From positions 124,001-188,000 of the forward strand of contig NBIV01000060.1 in assembly GCA_003194525.1 (NCBI GenBank): a DNA stretch of 64,000 nt, given 5' to 3'. Origin of the DNA: Gracilariopsis chorda (lineage: Eukaryota > Rhodophyta > Florideophyceae > Gracilariales > Gracilariaceae). The position numbers were made by a program, and so were the translations under genes. Every line of letters starts with the position of its first letter. The stretch's first letter is position 1. A model generated the notes under the pieces. That model made no database searches. It was not told where the DNA came from and saw only the letters and a program-made list of their open reading frames with translations. Below are positions 1 to 10,121 of the stretch, one piece after another.

Positions 1-2939
1 ACTATGTCCGATCTCTCTTCCAACTTTTATTTGTCCGAGAGTCACATTTCCGGGAAGACCCCGCGCGCTCACGCTTGCATCGACAAGTTAGCCAGTCTTA
101 ACCCCTATGTGTCCGTCTCCGTCTTCGATCAGCCCATTAATCTTGCCGAGCCTGATCCCAGTGTGTTGGCTGCATTTGCTGTCGTCGTCATGGTCAATCA
201 GCCCTTTGCCGCTCAGAGAGCCGTCGATGCTATTTGTCACAAGTCTGATATCAAATTCATTTCCGTCTCAGCACGGGGTGTCTTCGGTTCCATCTTCTGT
301 GACTTTGGACCTAGCTTCACTGTCACCGATGCTACAGGTGAGCAACCGAAGACTGTTCTTGTATCTGCAATTACCAAGGAAAGTCCCCCGTTGTCACCTG
401 TCTAGATGAACAGCGTCATGATCTTGAAACTGGTGATTACGTCACCTTTACAGAAGTTCAGGGTATGGTTGAGATCAATGACGGTAAACCCAGGAAGGTA
501 AAGGTACTAGGACCGTACACTTTTGCGTTGGAAGACTCTGACGACGTCCTGTCCTTCTCCGACTACGTTCGTGGTGGTTATGTCACTCAGGTCAAGATGC
601 CTAAGAAGGTGTCTTTCAAGTCCCTTTCTGAGGCATTTGCTTCTCCGGACTTCATTATCACCGATTTTGCAAAGATGGAACGTATGGGCACTATCCATGC
701 ATGTTTCGCTGCTTTGGACGAGTGGCCAGGTGGCGGTTTGCCCACCCCGGGTTCCGAGAAGGACGCTGCCGAATTTGCAAAGCTCGTCAAGGTCTCTGAT
801 GGAGAGCCAGATGCCAAGGTTTTGGAAGTCTTTTCGAGAACTTGCGCGGGAAGTATATCTCCTCTAGCGGCAGGCCTTGGGGGCATTGCAGCGCAGGAAG
901 CCCTTAAAGCCGTTTCTGGAAAGTTCATGCCGATTCGCCAGTTCTTGTACTATGATTGCATGGAAATTTTGCCGGATGTTCTACCGTCTGAAGCTGACTG
1001 TGCTCCTAGAGGTACGCGATATGATGGACAGATTGCTGTGCTTGGATCAGAGTTCCAGGAGAAGATTGAGAACCTGAAGTACTTCGTCGTCGGTGCTGGT
1101 GCTATTGGCTGCGAAGTGCTGAAGACATTTGCCATGATGGGTATTGGATCAGGACCAAAGGGAGAAATTATAGTAACCGACATGGATACGATTGAGAAAT
1201 CAAATCTATCCAGACAGTTCTTATTTAGAGATACTGATATTGGCAAGTCTAAGAGCTCAGCTGCGGCAGCTGCTATCAAGGTTATGAACCCAACAGTGAA
1301 GATTACTCCACATGAAACCCGAGTAGGACCTGAAAGTGAAGATGTCTTCAACGACGCGTTCTGGGATTCTCTTTCTGGTGTTTGTAATGCGCTGGATAAC
1401 GTGCAAGCTCGGCTCTATGTTGATCAGCGTTGCGTGTACTACAAGAAGAGTTTACTGGAAAGTGGAACTCTCGGAACAAAGGGGAATACTCAAGTTATAG
1501 TTCCTCACCTGACAGAGAGCTATGGTTCTTCTCGCGATCCCCCAGAGAAGTCGATTCCAATTTGCACTCTGAAGAACTTCCCGTACCAGATCGAACACAC
1601 ACTGCAGTGGGCGAGAGATTATTTTGAGGGAGCATTCCGCACAGCCGCCGAAGAAACCAACACCTTCCTGAGCAAGAAGCAAGAGTACCTGGACGAGCTC
1701 CGGAGACAAGGTCCGGGCACGATGCTTTCAACACTGCAAACTATCTCGTCATCCCTCATCGATGATCGCCCACACACTATACAAGATTGTGCTGAATGGG
1801 CTCGCAGAGTATTTGAACGATTGTTTTCTTCGGAAATTCGACAACTTCTTCATACTTTTCCAAAGGATAATGTGGACAAGAACGGAGTTCCGTTCTGGTC
1901 TGGGACAAAGCGTGCACCAGACCCTATTGAATTTGATGTGAAGAATTCCTTACATTTGGAATTCATTATTGCAGCAGCGTGTTTGCGAGCGGAAAACTAT
2001 GGACTGAAGCCGTCGAAGGAGGACATTGATCAGATGGGTAAACACGCGGCTGCCGTGATGATTCCGGAGTTCGTTCCGAAGTCAGGCGTCAGGATTGCAA
2101 CGACCGATGCAGAAGCGAAGGAACAAGTTGAAAACCCTGCAGATGCGGACGATGCCCTTATTGATGAACTGGTTGATAAGCTGCTTCATGAGAAGACCTT
2201 GACCGGCTTCCAGATGTTCCCTATCGAGTTTGAAAAGGACGATGATACAAATCATCACATTGACTTCATTACCGCGTGCTCGAATCTGAGGGCAACCAAC
2301 TACTCAATTGAACCAGCCGACCGTCACAAGTCTAAGATGATCGCCGGAAAGATTATACCTGCGATTGCCACTACCACAGCGTTCGTTTCCGGTATGGTTT
2401 GCATTGAGTTGTACAAGCTCATCAAGATCGGTGTGACGGATCCGAACAGAGTTATCGATGATGCTGCATGGATCCGACCAGATGCCTACTCAGAGGAGCA
2501 GATGAAGTCACAGGCCAAGACTTTAGAGCTCTTCAAGAATGGATTTGCGAATCTGGCTCTGCCATTCTTTGCGTTTTCTGAACCTATCTCTGCTCCACTG
2601 ACTGAAATGGGTGGAGGACGGAAGTGGACTCTTTGGGATCGTTTCGACATCAGCGAAGGGCAGGATATATCTATGGAGCGTTTCCTTTCAGTGTTCAAGG
2701 AACGTTTTAATCTAGAAATAAGTATGGTATCCTGTGGGGTGAGTATGCTGTACTCTTCGTTCACATCAGCTACTAAATTGAAGGAAAGAATGCCGATGCC
2801 TCTGTCTAAGGTAGCAGCGACGGTGGGCAAGATGGAGTTCTCACCTTCACAGAAATATCTTGTCTTAGAAGTATGCTGCAACGATGAGTCCGGGGAGGAC
2901 GTAGAGGTCCCATACATCAGATATCGCTTCAGAGACTAA
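1..2939 (+). CDS. UBA1: Ubiquitin-activating enzyme E1 (UBA1), 5'-partial, one frame break
   Basis: This enzyme adenylates ubiquitin with ATP, takes it onto a catalytic cysteine as a thioester, and passes it to E2 enzymes in cytosol and nucleus. The reading enters at the left edge in the first ThiF-like repeat (DLSSNFYL, then FGSIFCDFG); the usual first ~70 residues lie outside the window, so the Met at position 4 is internal. Further on are the adenylation-domain nucleotide motif VGAGAIGCEVLK, the D-x-D region VTDMDTIEKSNLSRQFLF, the catalytic-cysteine motif PICTLKNFP (Cys codon 1563-1565), the RHKSKMIAGKIIPAIATTT stretch and the C-terminal ubiquitin-fold domain ending at TAA 2937-2939. The frame changes once at a CCCCC run (385-389): reading runs from position 1 to there, then resumes in the frame that stays open to 2939. 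The protein matches the family on both sides of that point, so one base is missing, most likely a consensus error. Confidence 0.95.
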
Positions 2940-3018
2940 TTATGCATTACTGACCCCTTCGTGCACACATAGAAGTAACGAGGTTAACACATTGTGTGAA
3001 TAGCGTGACCTTAAACGA

Positions 3019-3135
3019 GATCTCTCGGAGTTAGTGATTAAAATTTCACGATTTCGCGAAGCCAAACATTCCCGAAGAGGGGCACTCTTTAGTCGATAAT
3101 GCTACGAGAACCACTAACTCCGTTCCTCAGAGATC
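3019..3135. repeat. Inverted repeat between convergent UBA1 and linker genes
   Basis: The arm at 3019-3036 (GATCTCT, one base, then GGAGTTAGTG) pairs with 3112-3135 (CACTAACTCC, seven bases, then AGAGATC). Ten uninterrupted pairs plus seven outer pairs enclose about 75 bases. It sits in the 290-bp space between two convergent genes, so it may help 3'-end formation for both transcripts, but no function can be read from the sequence. The rest of 2940-3228 shows no gene. Confidence 0.6.
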
Positions 3136-3228
3136 ATAAGAGTAGGATACGCTTCAAATTTGACACTCACCAAGTGTCTTGTGTTCTAGATATAACAAAC
3201 TGTTAGCAGGCCACCACGACCACGTTCT

Positions 3229-4695
3229 CTACACTGCTTGCTGCATTTCCGATGGAACAGGGAACGTAATCTTCTGCATGGACACAGAAAGCACACCATT
3301 TTGGGCAATTGCAGAGGTGGGTGGGCGAAGCTCTATGACTGGGGCCATGTCGAATGTTTTTCGACTTCCAACATAGTTCTTAGCCATAATAGTCCCGTAT
3401 TTCAAAATCGCCGCAGCCTCCTCCATTTCTTGATCGGAATGAGAAAGCTTAGGCTTCATGATCTCCTTGTAAACGGCAGAATCCTTGTAGTAGAATTTGT
3501 TCCAGGATCCGTAACGAGCCTTCCACGCAAGTTCAGCTTCCATCAAAGCGTTAGGTTGAGGATTCCAGAACTTACTTGAATCGAATTCACCCACTGGACC
3601 AGCAATAGCTCGGGCACTGTTCTCTCCAACCCAAGCCTCCGGCAAACCCTTGCGAATAGAGTACGGATTGAAACCGGTGGCGTCGCCACTGACGAGGTAA
3701 GCCTTGCTGGATGCGCGGTCTGTGGACGCAAATCCTCCGTTAAGCACAGCAATCTTGTTCATGTCGTTGTTATAAGGATGGCCACCACGGAAGTTTATGG
3801 CCGGAATACGGCTTTCTCCCCAGAGAGTGTCATATTCATCTGAGTCGATGTAAGAATTGATCTCTGCATTGTAGCCCTGATCATTGATGATTTGGATATG
3901 AGCGCTGACCTCTTCTTGGGTGTGCGGCGCGCGTCCCAAGAAGTGCAAGAAGTTTAGTTCGATGAAACGTGTATTGCTGGTGCTTTCGAAGAAACGTTTG
4001 CGGTAGGCGCTTGAGAGACCAAGAGCTCTGACAAACTCCTTCATGTCAGCTGTTTCAGTAACGCAGCTTATGGAAGTGGCCAATTCAGCCAGGTCGCTGT
4101 CGAAGAGATTGGCATTGCCGAATACTTTCTTAATTGCGACGCGTACTCCAACTCGAGCTTCGTCGGAAGACCAGCCCGGTCTCGCCCACAAGAGGTCATC
4201 GGTGTACGGGTCCATGTTTCTCAATGTACCCTGTTCATTAATACGGCGATTAGTGGTGTTTGTCTCGCGTCCTACACGGACGTCAAAGGCAGTGGCATTC
4301 TGGCCCTTTGCATTAGCGGCAAACTCATAGCGCGCAGTAGGCGGGTTGTAAAACTTTGGGAGTTTGGAGACCGTTTTCTTTGGTAGGCTTCTTTTCACAG
4401 CAGTCTTCTCCGTTTCCTCGGGTTTTGAGGCTTCAACAGACTTGCCTCCAACCTTAAGGACGGGCTTTTGCTCAGTGGGAGGCGGAGTTGTAGACGCCGG
4501 CTTCTTTCTCCCGAAGGGAAGATCTGGAAGGCTTGGAAGCTTCGGAAGCTTCGGAAGCTTGATTGCAGATGTCTCTGTAATTGCTGGGGTTTGGACGACG
4601 CGAGTGGGGCGACGGGACAGCGTGGCTGTGGAACCGGTGAAAAAGACGCGGTTGGAAGAGAGAGAAAGGCCTGGGCCGGGTACGAATGCGCTCAT
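3229..4695 (-). CDS. Phycobilisome linker polypeptide, nuclear-encoded, plastid-targeted
   Basis: This colourless linker joins phycobiliprotein hexamers in the light-harvesting phycobilisome on the stromal side of the thylakoid. The 488-residue protein starts MSAFVPGPG, with an early Phe as in red-algal plastid transit peptides, then a basic Ser/Thr-rich stretch to about residue 40. A proline spacer of repeated LPKLP units follows (residues 47-61). The linker domain (Pfam PBS_linker_poly) covers about residues 180-300 and shows FVRALG, YRKRFFES, RFIELNFLHFLGRAP and YIDSDEY, all family hallmarks. The C-terminal ~180 residues resemble extensions of red-algal rod linkers. It converges on UBA1. 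It belongs to the rod-linker class; I cannot say which rod position, and a gamma-subunit role is possible but less likely. Confidence 0.93.
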   Translation of the reverse strand: MSAFVPGPGLSLSSNRVFFTGSTATLSRRPTRVVQTPAITETSAIKLPKLPKLPSLPDLPFGRKKPASTTPPPTEQKPVLKVGGKSVEASKPEETEKTAVKRSLPKKTVSKLPKFYNPPTARYEFAANAKGQNATAFDVRVGRETNTTNRRINEQGTLRNMDPYTDDLLWARPGWSSDEARVGVRVAIKKVFGNANLFDSDLAELATSISCVTETADMKEFVRALGLSSAYRKRFFESTSNTRFIELNFLHFLGRAPHTQEEVSAHIQIINDQGYNAEINSYIDSDEYDTLWGESRIPAINFRGGHPYNNDMNKIAVLNGGFASTDRASSKAYLVSGDATGFNPYSIRKGLPEAWVGENSARAIAGPVGEFDSSKFWNPQPNALMEAELAWKARYGSWNKFYYKDSAVYKEIMKPKLSHSDQEMEEAAAILKYGTIMAKNYVGSRKTFDMAPVIELRPPTSAIAQNGVLSVSMQKITFPVPSEMQQAV

Positions 4696-5428
4696 ATCTG
4701 CAGTGTTACTTGATACTCGCGTTGACGAACGCGACGGGAACCAAGGATGGGATTAGCGCGACGGCGCAAGCAGCACTAGAATGTGAAAACGATGAAGACA
4801 AGAAAAGGGCTGAGCAATGTCTGGGACTCAGTGCAGTGACTTAGCTAGCGAGCCTTTCCGCAAAATATCTCGCAGAGCATGGCAGCGTGATGCGCTCGAG
4901 CTCTACCAAGGGTAGTCTACAGGTTATCGAGCTCAAGGCTGAGAACGTGGAGCGTCCAACCAATAGCCGCACTCATCGTAGGGCACTTCGCGGCCTTACA
5001 GTATGCACACGTACAGTCGAAAGGATGTACCGATACAGACTCCGTTCTACAGAGCACAGCAACCGCTCGCCGGGATAGCGGTATGCTAACCCTTCTACCT
5101 ACCCAACCTTACCTTGTACTTGAGGAATACACGTAGATAGAAAGGAACGGTTAGATTGTTAACTGCTAGCTAGCCTTCCCTCCCATCGTGATAAACCTTA
5201 CCTGCGTAGAACGGCTCTTTCTGTTGAGGCATCTACAGAATCCGTAGTACAGATACGTCGAAGCAACGCTAGGTTGTGTTTTTACACAGGAAAAGTTGGG
5301 TTCGGGCTTCCTCTCGTCAAAATCGTGTTTGTACACAGACAAATCTTCCATGCAGAAACATAAAGGGATACAAAGATATAGGGATAGCGAGTTAACCTTA
5401 CGCTTGCACCTCTCAAAAAGGTATATTC
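4696..5428. other. Spacer with recurrent TAACC/GGTTA words
   Basis: This 733-bp spacer lies between the start of the linker gene and the end of the next minus-strand gene. I see no convincing coding region. It has several copies of a TAACCTT/TAACCCTT-like word (near 5085, 5110, 5153, 5191 and 5394), which recur in other spacers of the left third of the window. It should hold the linker promoter near 4700-4900. Confidence 0.4.
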
Positions 5429-6931
5429 CTATTCTTCAGTAGCCCGTCTTGGGTTAGAAGCTTTGGATCGAATGGCGCTTTCCACCCTCATCTGTGAAAC
5501 CGCCCCGTCAATATGCACACTTTCAACATCCAGGTACCTCGCCACCGCGCTCGCCAGACGTTTATCCTGAAGGTAGTGCATTGACCGGGTAACACTCGGT
5601 TCAAAACCCCTCATATATTTGAAGTCACCCCCTCCAGCACCAGGCTCCATCCTAGACAAACCCCTTTCAATACAATACTCAATCGCGGCGTAGTAGCAGG
5701 TCTCGAAGTGCAAATAGCGTACCTCTTCTACGCATCCCCAATATCGTCCATAAAACGCACCGCCATTAGTGTCACTCACAATGTTAAACGTCCCTCCCAC
5801 AATGCGTCCATCTTCCGCAGAGCGCGCCAACACAAGACAGACATATCGTTTGAAATCTTCACAATCGGCGAGCATTTGGAAGAACTTCTTGGTGAGGTAC
5901 TGTCGACCGTAAAACTTCTTGTCGACAGTAGATTTATAAATCTCAAACATGCGTTCCATAAGAGCATGATCCACATCTTGTCCAGCAACAACCTCAATTC
6001 GTAGGCCAGATTCCTCACGAACGACAGCCCTTTCCCGACGCATCTTGATTCGTTTTTTAGATCGAAACTCGCTCAAGTAATCTTCAAAGTCAATGTATGG
6101 AGTGCGTTTATCTGCGGCCGAAGAGAAAACCGACTGGGATTCTAAACAAGACTCGGGAGACTGTTGGATCTGCGTTTCAAAGCTTGCAATCGCAGTTTGC
6201 CCCTTTTTAAAATTGGTGAAGTGATATTGAACACCCTTTCGTAACATGAACCCGACTCTTTGCAGTGGTTCTACTTCGTCCTCCGCACAAAAGTTGACAT
6301 GCACCGAACTTACTTGCATGGCCTCGCAAAGCTGGACAAGTGCTTGTGCAAACACGAATAACAATCTGCTTCGCTCCTGCTTTGAACTTTCCGCAGTAAG
6401 AATTCGACGAGCTGTAACAGGGGTGAAAGGCACTGCAAGTAACAATTTGGGATAATAAAGTATCCCAGCTGCATATGCCGCATCAGCCCATTCGTAGTCA
6501 AAGACAAACTCTCCCATAGAGTGAGACTTGACATACGCCGGCGCGATAGCGACTACACGCTGTGTCTCAATGTGACGAAGCATAAGATGATGTGGCTTCC
6601 AGCCAGTTTGCGCTGTTGCACATTTTGCCTCTTCTAGACATCTAAACCAGTCATGCCTTGAGAAGGGACTACCACCCGAAGAAGTTGCAAAACGGTCCCA
6701 TTGTTCCTTGTCAAGTTCAGTCACGGAGGGGAGAACGTGGAGGGAGTAGTGCACCTCATACGCCGTGTTAGGCAAACTGTCGCCATGCTGCGGCTGCGGA
6801 GTTGCCGACAACTCGCATCGCGTACGTGGGCGACGGGGCACTCTTTCAGCACTCCTCCTCCGCGGGGATGAGACACGAAGCGGACGAACCGCCGCGGGGA
6901 GAACGAATCGCGATGGCGAGAAGGCGAACAT
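5429..6931 (-). CDS. FemAB/GNAT-like protein (peptidoglycan-biosynthesis-like, DUF482), probably plastid-targeted
   Basis: This 500-residue protein belongs to the PF04339-type family (a GNAT-fold acyltransferase related to FemAB), found in bacteria and photosynthetic eukaryotes. Recognisable parts are EQWDRFATSSGGSPFSRHDW near residue 80, the central stretch VFDYEWADAAYAAGILYYPK, FRSKKRIKMRRERAVV near 290, and the C-terminal HFETCYYAAIEYCIERGLSR followed by EPGAGGGDFKYMRGFEP. The N-terminus (MFAFSPSRF then Arg/Ser/Pro-rich) looks like a red-algal plastid transit peptide. The substrate is unknown; red algae lack a peptidoglycan wall, so the family name should not be read as the reaction. Its start is about 370 bp from the start of the small plus-strand gene at 7305, so they may share a divergent promoter. 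Confidence 0.85.
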   Translation of the reverse strand: MFAFSPSRFVLPAAVRPLRVSSPRRRSAERVPRRPRTRCELSATPQPQHGDSLPNTAYEVHYSLHVLPSVTELDKEQWDRFATSSGGSPFSRHDWFRCLEEAKCATAQTGWKPHHLMLRHIETQRVVAIAPAYVKSHSMGEFVFDYEWADAAYAAGILYYPKLLLAVPFTPVTARRILTAESSKQERSRLLFVFAQALVQLCEAMQVSSVHVNFCAEDEVEPLQRVGFMLRKGVQYHFTNFKKGQTAIASFETQIQQSPESCLESQSVFSSAADKRTPYIDFEDYLSEFRSKKRIKMRRERAVVREESGLRIEVVAGQDVDHALMERMFEIYKSTVDKKFYGRQYLTKKFFQMLADCEDFKRYVCLVLARSAEDGRIVGGTFNIVSDTNGGAFYGRYWGCVEEVRYLHFETCYYAAIEYCIERGLSRMEPGAGGGDFKYMRGFEPSVTRSMHYLQDKRLASAVARYLDVESVHIDGAVSQMRVESAIRSKASNPRRATEE

Positions 6932-7304
6932 GACTCCAGCGTCTTCATCAGCGAGGCGAAGTGAGCGCTATGCGGTGTGGAACACTTGTCTGGCACGCAC
7001 GCAAGCTCGTAGCATCGCGGCTAATCAACCAACCACAGCGCGAATCGGCGCCTTGCTGTGCTTTTTTTTTAACGCGGATTCGTTCAAAATGCAACAAGTG
7101 CGCATTTCATGACATCGGCATGGAATCCATGATGGATGCCTGTCGGAAGATACAACGGTAACCCTTACCCTTCGTAGCTGCCGCCTCCACCGCACCCTCC
7201 ACATACCGCCCTCCTCGCTCGTCTTCCTCATCGCCATCCTCCTCCTCAGGGTCACCCACCCCCCGAAGCCAGTCTAAGCAGGTTCCAGATTTCTCCGAAA
7301 CGCT
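6932..7304. promoter_or_regulatory. Divergent intergenic region
   Basis: This 373-bp space separates the start of the GNAT-like gene (minus) from the start of the small basic protein gene (plus), so it should contain both promoters. It includes a T9 run near 7062-7070 and TAACCC and TTACCC words near 7160. I see no clear TATA box. Confidence 0.35.
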
Positions 7305-7619
7305 ATGAGTAACTTTTCGCAACGAAAGAAGTTACCGCCAAGCCCAGCGCGCGTGATCGAACACCCGGCGCATCCAAACCCGCGCAAGCGCCCTCGCCAA
7401 GAGGCTGTGTTGCCGTCATCACCGCCCGCAAAGCGCTTTTTTCCAAGCGTCGTTTCGCACTCCATCCCAGTGCAACAGCCCGACTTCGCGCCCGTTTCTA
7501 CAGCGTTGAGAGAGGTTTGGGGGAGTTATGCACAATGTAACTCGATGCTTCGCGAATGTCATTTCTTGAGGATGCAACGTCTTCACCGTCAATCAGATAA
7601 TAGTGCACCGCATTTATAG
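7305..7619 (+). CDS. Small basic nuclear-type protein, unrecognised
   Basis: This is a 104-residue reading frame ending in TAG. It is rich in Pro, Arg and Lys and has two clusters that look like nuclear localisation signals (PNPRKRPRQ and SPPAKRFFP), then a possibly helical C-terminal half (LREVWGSYAQCNSMLRECHFLRMQRLHRQ, given here in part as REVWGSYAQC and LRECHFLRMQ). I do not recognise a family. It lies head-to-head with the GNAT-like gene and about 720 bp upstream of eIF2-alpha. Composition and placement favour a real gene, but chance cannot be excluded. Confidence 0.4.
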   Translation: MSNFSQRKKLPPSPARVIEHPAHPNPRKRPRQEAVLPSSPPAKRFFPSVVSHSIPVQQPDFAPVSTALREVWGSYAQCNSMLRECHFLRMQRLHRQSDNSAPHL

Positions 7620-8337
7620 CCCTACTTCTTTGGGGTTGGACCTACAGGCTCTGCTTATTGAGACTTTGTGACTTGGCGGTTTTTTTCATGTTGCGGTCAG
7701 TACGATGGGACGCTGTTGCTTTCTCGTAAGCTTCGCACGTGTTTTGACGCAGAGTCTTTTTGTTATCCATCGCGGCGAACGTGATGGAAATGCAACTGCG
7801 CACCGACTCTTTCCCCTTGCGCCCGCACAAATCCCGCGCTTCATATCGCACTCATCGTACCCAGTTGATATATCTCATCCTACTCTATACATGTGTCTGC
7901 ACACGCCCGTTCTTCATGCCAATTAAACAGCCTTATCATCTGATTGCATCATGCCCACCTACTGTACATACGAGAGATTCCCCTTACACATTTGAAAGAG
8001 CACTTCTTCTGGCACACCAACCAGCTTTTCAAGCAGTTCGTTGCACACGTGTATTCGGTTTCATTTTGGCTTCAGTTTTCAAGTATGTGGAACATGGACG
8101 ACGGCCATAAACACCCATCTGCTCTCATGCGGCCGATTTCATAGCCCACGACGTCACTTATCTTCAGCAGAATAGATTCTCAGGAGAGCGCCTTCCAAGT
8201 CACCCTATCGTAGTAAAGACGCTACATTCCCAATCAAATATCTTTCCGCGCAACAACGCAACTCATCGCCCGAAAGCGCTTGGCTGCAGACACAATCAGG
8301 ATTAGAAAGCAAGAATACGCCGTAAAGCACACACAAC
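7620..8337. other. Spacer upstream of eIF2-alpha
   Basis: This 718-bp spacer has short open frames in several phases, none with recognisable protein features. It should hold the eIF2-alpha promoter and 5' leader. The initiating ATG context is acacaacATGGct, with A at -3 and G at +4, a strong context. Confidence 0.3.
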
Positions 8338-9264
8338 ATGGCTACCAAGCAAGTCAATCTCGAATGCAGAATGTACGAAAATGAGTACCCGGAACCGGAC
8401 GACGTCGTCATGGTTCAAGTCAAGGAGATTCAGGATATGGGCGGATACGTTCATCTACTCGAGTACAACAACTGTCAAGGTATGATCATGCTTTCCGAAC
8501 TCTCTCGGCGACGTATTCGATCCGTCAACAAACTCCTCAAAGTGGGCCGTCAAGAAGTTGCAGCCGTCGTTCGTGTGGACAAGGAGAAAGGTTATATCGA
8601 TCTTTCAAAACGTCGCGTCGCACCGGAGGATATCACCAAGATCGAGGAAAAATGGAACAAGTCGCGTACGGTGCATTCCATCGTGAGACATGTTGCCGAG
8701 AAGGTTGGCACCGATGTGATCCACTTGTATGAGAGATGGGGTTGGCCATTGTATAGAAAGTATGGTCATGCGTACGATGGATTTCGTATGGCTGTTAACG
8801 ACCCTGACTCGGTACTTGCCGATCTGGAAATAACTGAACATGAACGCGAGGAGTTACTGCGAAATGTCAGAAGACGATTAATGCCACAACCAATCAAGTT
8901 GCGCGCTGATATTGAGGTCACTTGTTATCAGTTCGAAGGCATTGATGCCATCAGGGCTGCGCTCAAGGCTGGGGAAGACACTGGCGATGAAAAGCGCCCT
9001 ATCAAGATTAAGCTTGTTGCACCGCCTCTGTACGTTGTTTCTACTTCTAGCCTGCAAAAGAAAGCGGGTGTTGACGCACTGAACAAGGCATTGGAAGTAG
9101 TCAAATCTGAAATATCCAAGCGGAAAGGCAAGTTTGCGGTTAAGGTTGCTCCAAGAACTGTGTCCGAGAAAGATGAAAGAATGCTTGCATCTATGATGAC
9201 AGACCTTGAAAACGCAAATAGGGAGGTTGCAGGAGATAACGATAGCGAGTCGGACTCAGAGTAA
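8338..9264 (+). CDS. SUI2: Translation initiation factor eIF2 subunit alpha
   Basis: eIF2-alpha is part of the GTPase complex that delivers initiator Met-tRNA to the 40S ribosome; its phosphorylation slows global translation. The protein has 308 residues, close to the usual length. It opens with an S1/OB domain (DVVMVQVKEIQDMGGYVHL, residues 22-40, LLEYNN near 41-45) that holds the regulatory loop MLSELSRRRIRS. The target of eIF2-alpha kinases is the second serine of SELS, here Ser56 (Ser51 in mammals), so stress control by a GCN2-like kinase should work. The helical domain (KWNKSRTVHSIVRH, RWGWPLYRKYGHAYDGF) and C-terminal alpha-beta domain (PLYVVSTSS) follow, with an acidic Asp/Ser tail. 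No introns. Confidence 0.97.
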   Translation: MATKQVNLECRMYENEYPEPDDVVMVQVKEIQDMGGYVHLLEYNNCQGMIMLSELSRRRIRSVNKLLKVGRQEVAAVVRVDKEKGYIDLSKRRVAPEDITKIEEKWNKSRTVHSIVRHVAEKVGTDVIHLYERWGWPLYRKYGHAYDGFRMAVNDPDSVLADLEITEHEREELLRNVRRRLMPQPIKLRADIEVTCYQFEGIDAIRAALKAGEDTGDEKRPIKIKLVAPPLYVVSTSSLQKKAGVDALNKALEVVKSEISKRKGKFAVKVAPRTVSEKDERMLASMMTDLENANREVAGDNDSESDSE

Positions 9265-9374
9265 AGAGGTTATGTATAGCCCTCGTTTGGTTTTTATGTT
9301 TCGTGAAGTGAAGATGCCGCTGTGACGATGGCGAACAAGTCAGACCTGACTAAGCTCTTGAACGAAGTAATGGG

Positions 9375-10121
9375 TCACGTGTATTGCTTCTTTACATTGA
9401 ATGAGTCGAGCATCTTGTCAAAATTCTCGGACGTTTCTTTGTCAAATTTGTCTACTCTTGCTTGCGCTGTGAGGACGTATAGTTGCCCACCTGTTACTGT
9501 GACTTTTGCTAGATATCGCTTCACTCCGCGAGAGGAATCGACTGTATAATCGAGAGTGTAATAGACGAGGCCGTCCTTCGTTTCTGAGGAGGCAGATTGC
9601 ACGGTTGCACTGTTAACGTTCTCTTTTTTGGTCTCGACTTGAACCACTTTGTTACCAACCACTTCAGGGGTGCCAAACTTTTCGATGGTGTCGATCTTCA
9701 CAGTATCCACAACCAGACCGGCTGTTGTGGCGGGATCCTTGTCGCTTGTTACTATCACTTCGCTTAAATGAGTCTTTATAGGTTTCTTCTTCACGGCCCA
9801 ATTGGACGGGTATGCAAACGAAAAACCAAGACTTATGGGTCCCATGTAGGTGGAGAATTCGGTCTGTTCCGCAAAGACACCGTCTGAAATCGGTAGCACC
9901 GAGAATGCGCTGAGCGCTGCGAGATGCAAAAATGTTCTGCGGTCGAAGGGCTCTTCTCCGCGATGTTGGTCTGCGGTGGACATGCTGAGGGAGCTGTGTT
10001 GCGATTGCTTTCTTTCTGGCAGAAGTGGCCTTCTACGAGAGACGTGGTGAGAACGTTGTTTGAAGGTCGTCACTATTGCCGACGTGGAAGCGACGGAGAC
10101 AAAACTTGGCAACTGCGTCAT
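9375..10121 (-). CDS. PsbP-domain protein of the thylakoid lumen
   Basis: The 248-residue protein has a bipartite targeting region: a basic Ser/Thr-rich plastid transit part (residues 1-55), then a twin-arginine-type lumen signal (DRRTFLHLAALSAFSVLP, about 61-78) with a likely cut near VFAEQ. The mature part is a PsbP fold: FSFAYPSNWAVKKKP near 100-114, VIVTSDKDP, GLVYYTLDYTVDSSRGVKRY and YVLTAQARVDKFD. PsbP-family proteins assist photosystem II oxygen evolution or assembly in the lumen; whether this is the oxygen-evolving subunit or a PsbP-like/PPD member cannot be settled. The terminal stop is TGA, evidence that TGA is a normal stop here. The gene is head-to-head with the CENP-B-like gene. 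Confidence 0.9.
   Translation of the reverse strand: MTQLPSFVSVASTSAIVTTFKQRSHHVSRRRPLLPERKQSQHSSLSMSTADQHRGEEPFDRRTFLHLAALSAFSVLPISDGVFAEQTEFSTYMGPISLGFSFAYPSNWAVKKKPIKTHLSEVIVTSDKDPATTAGLVVDTVKIDTIEKFGTPEVVGNKVVQVETKKENVNSATVQSASSETKDGLVYYTLDYTVDSSRGVKRYLAKVTVTGGQLYVLTAQARVDKFDKETSENFDKMLDSFNVKKQYT

Noticed and set aside
380-410. An intron explaining the UBA1 frame change
   Set aside because: The protein aligns without a gap of more than one base across the CCCCC run, leaving no room for an intron.
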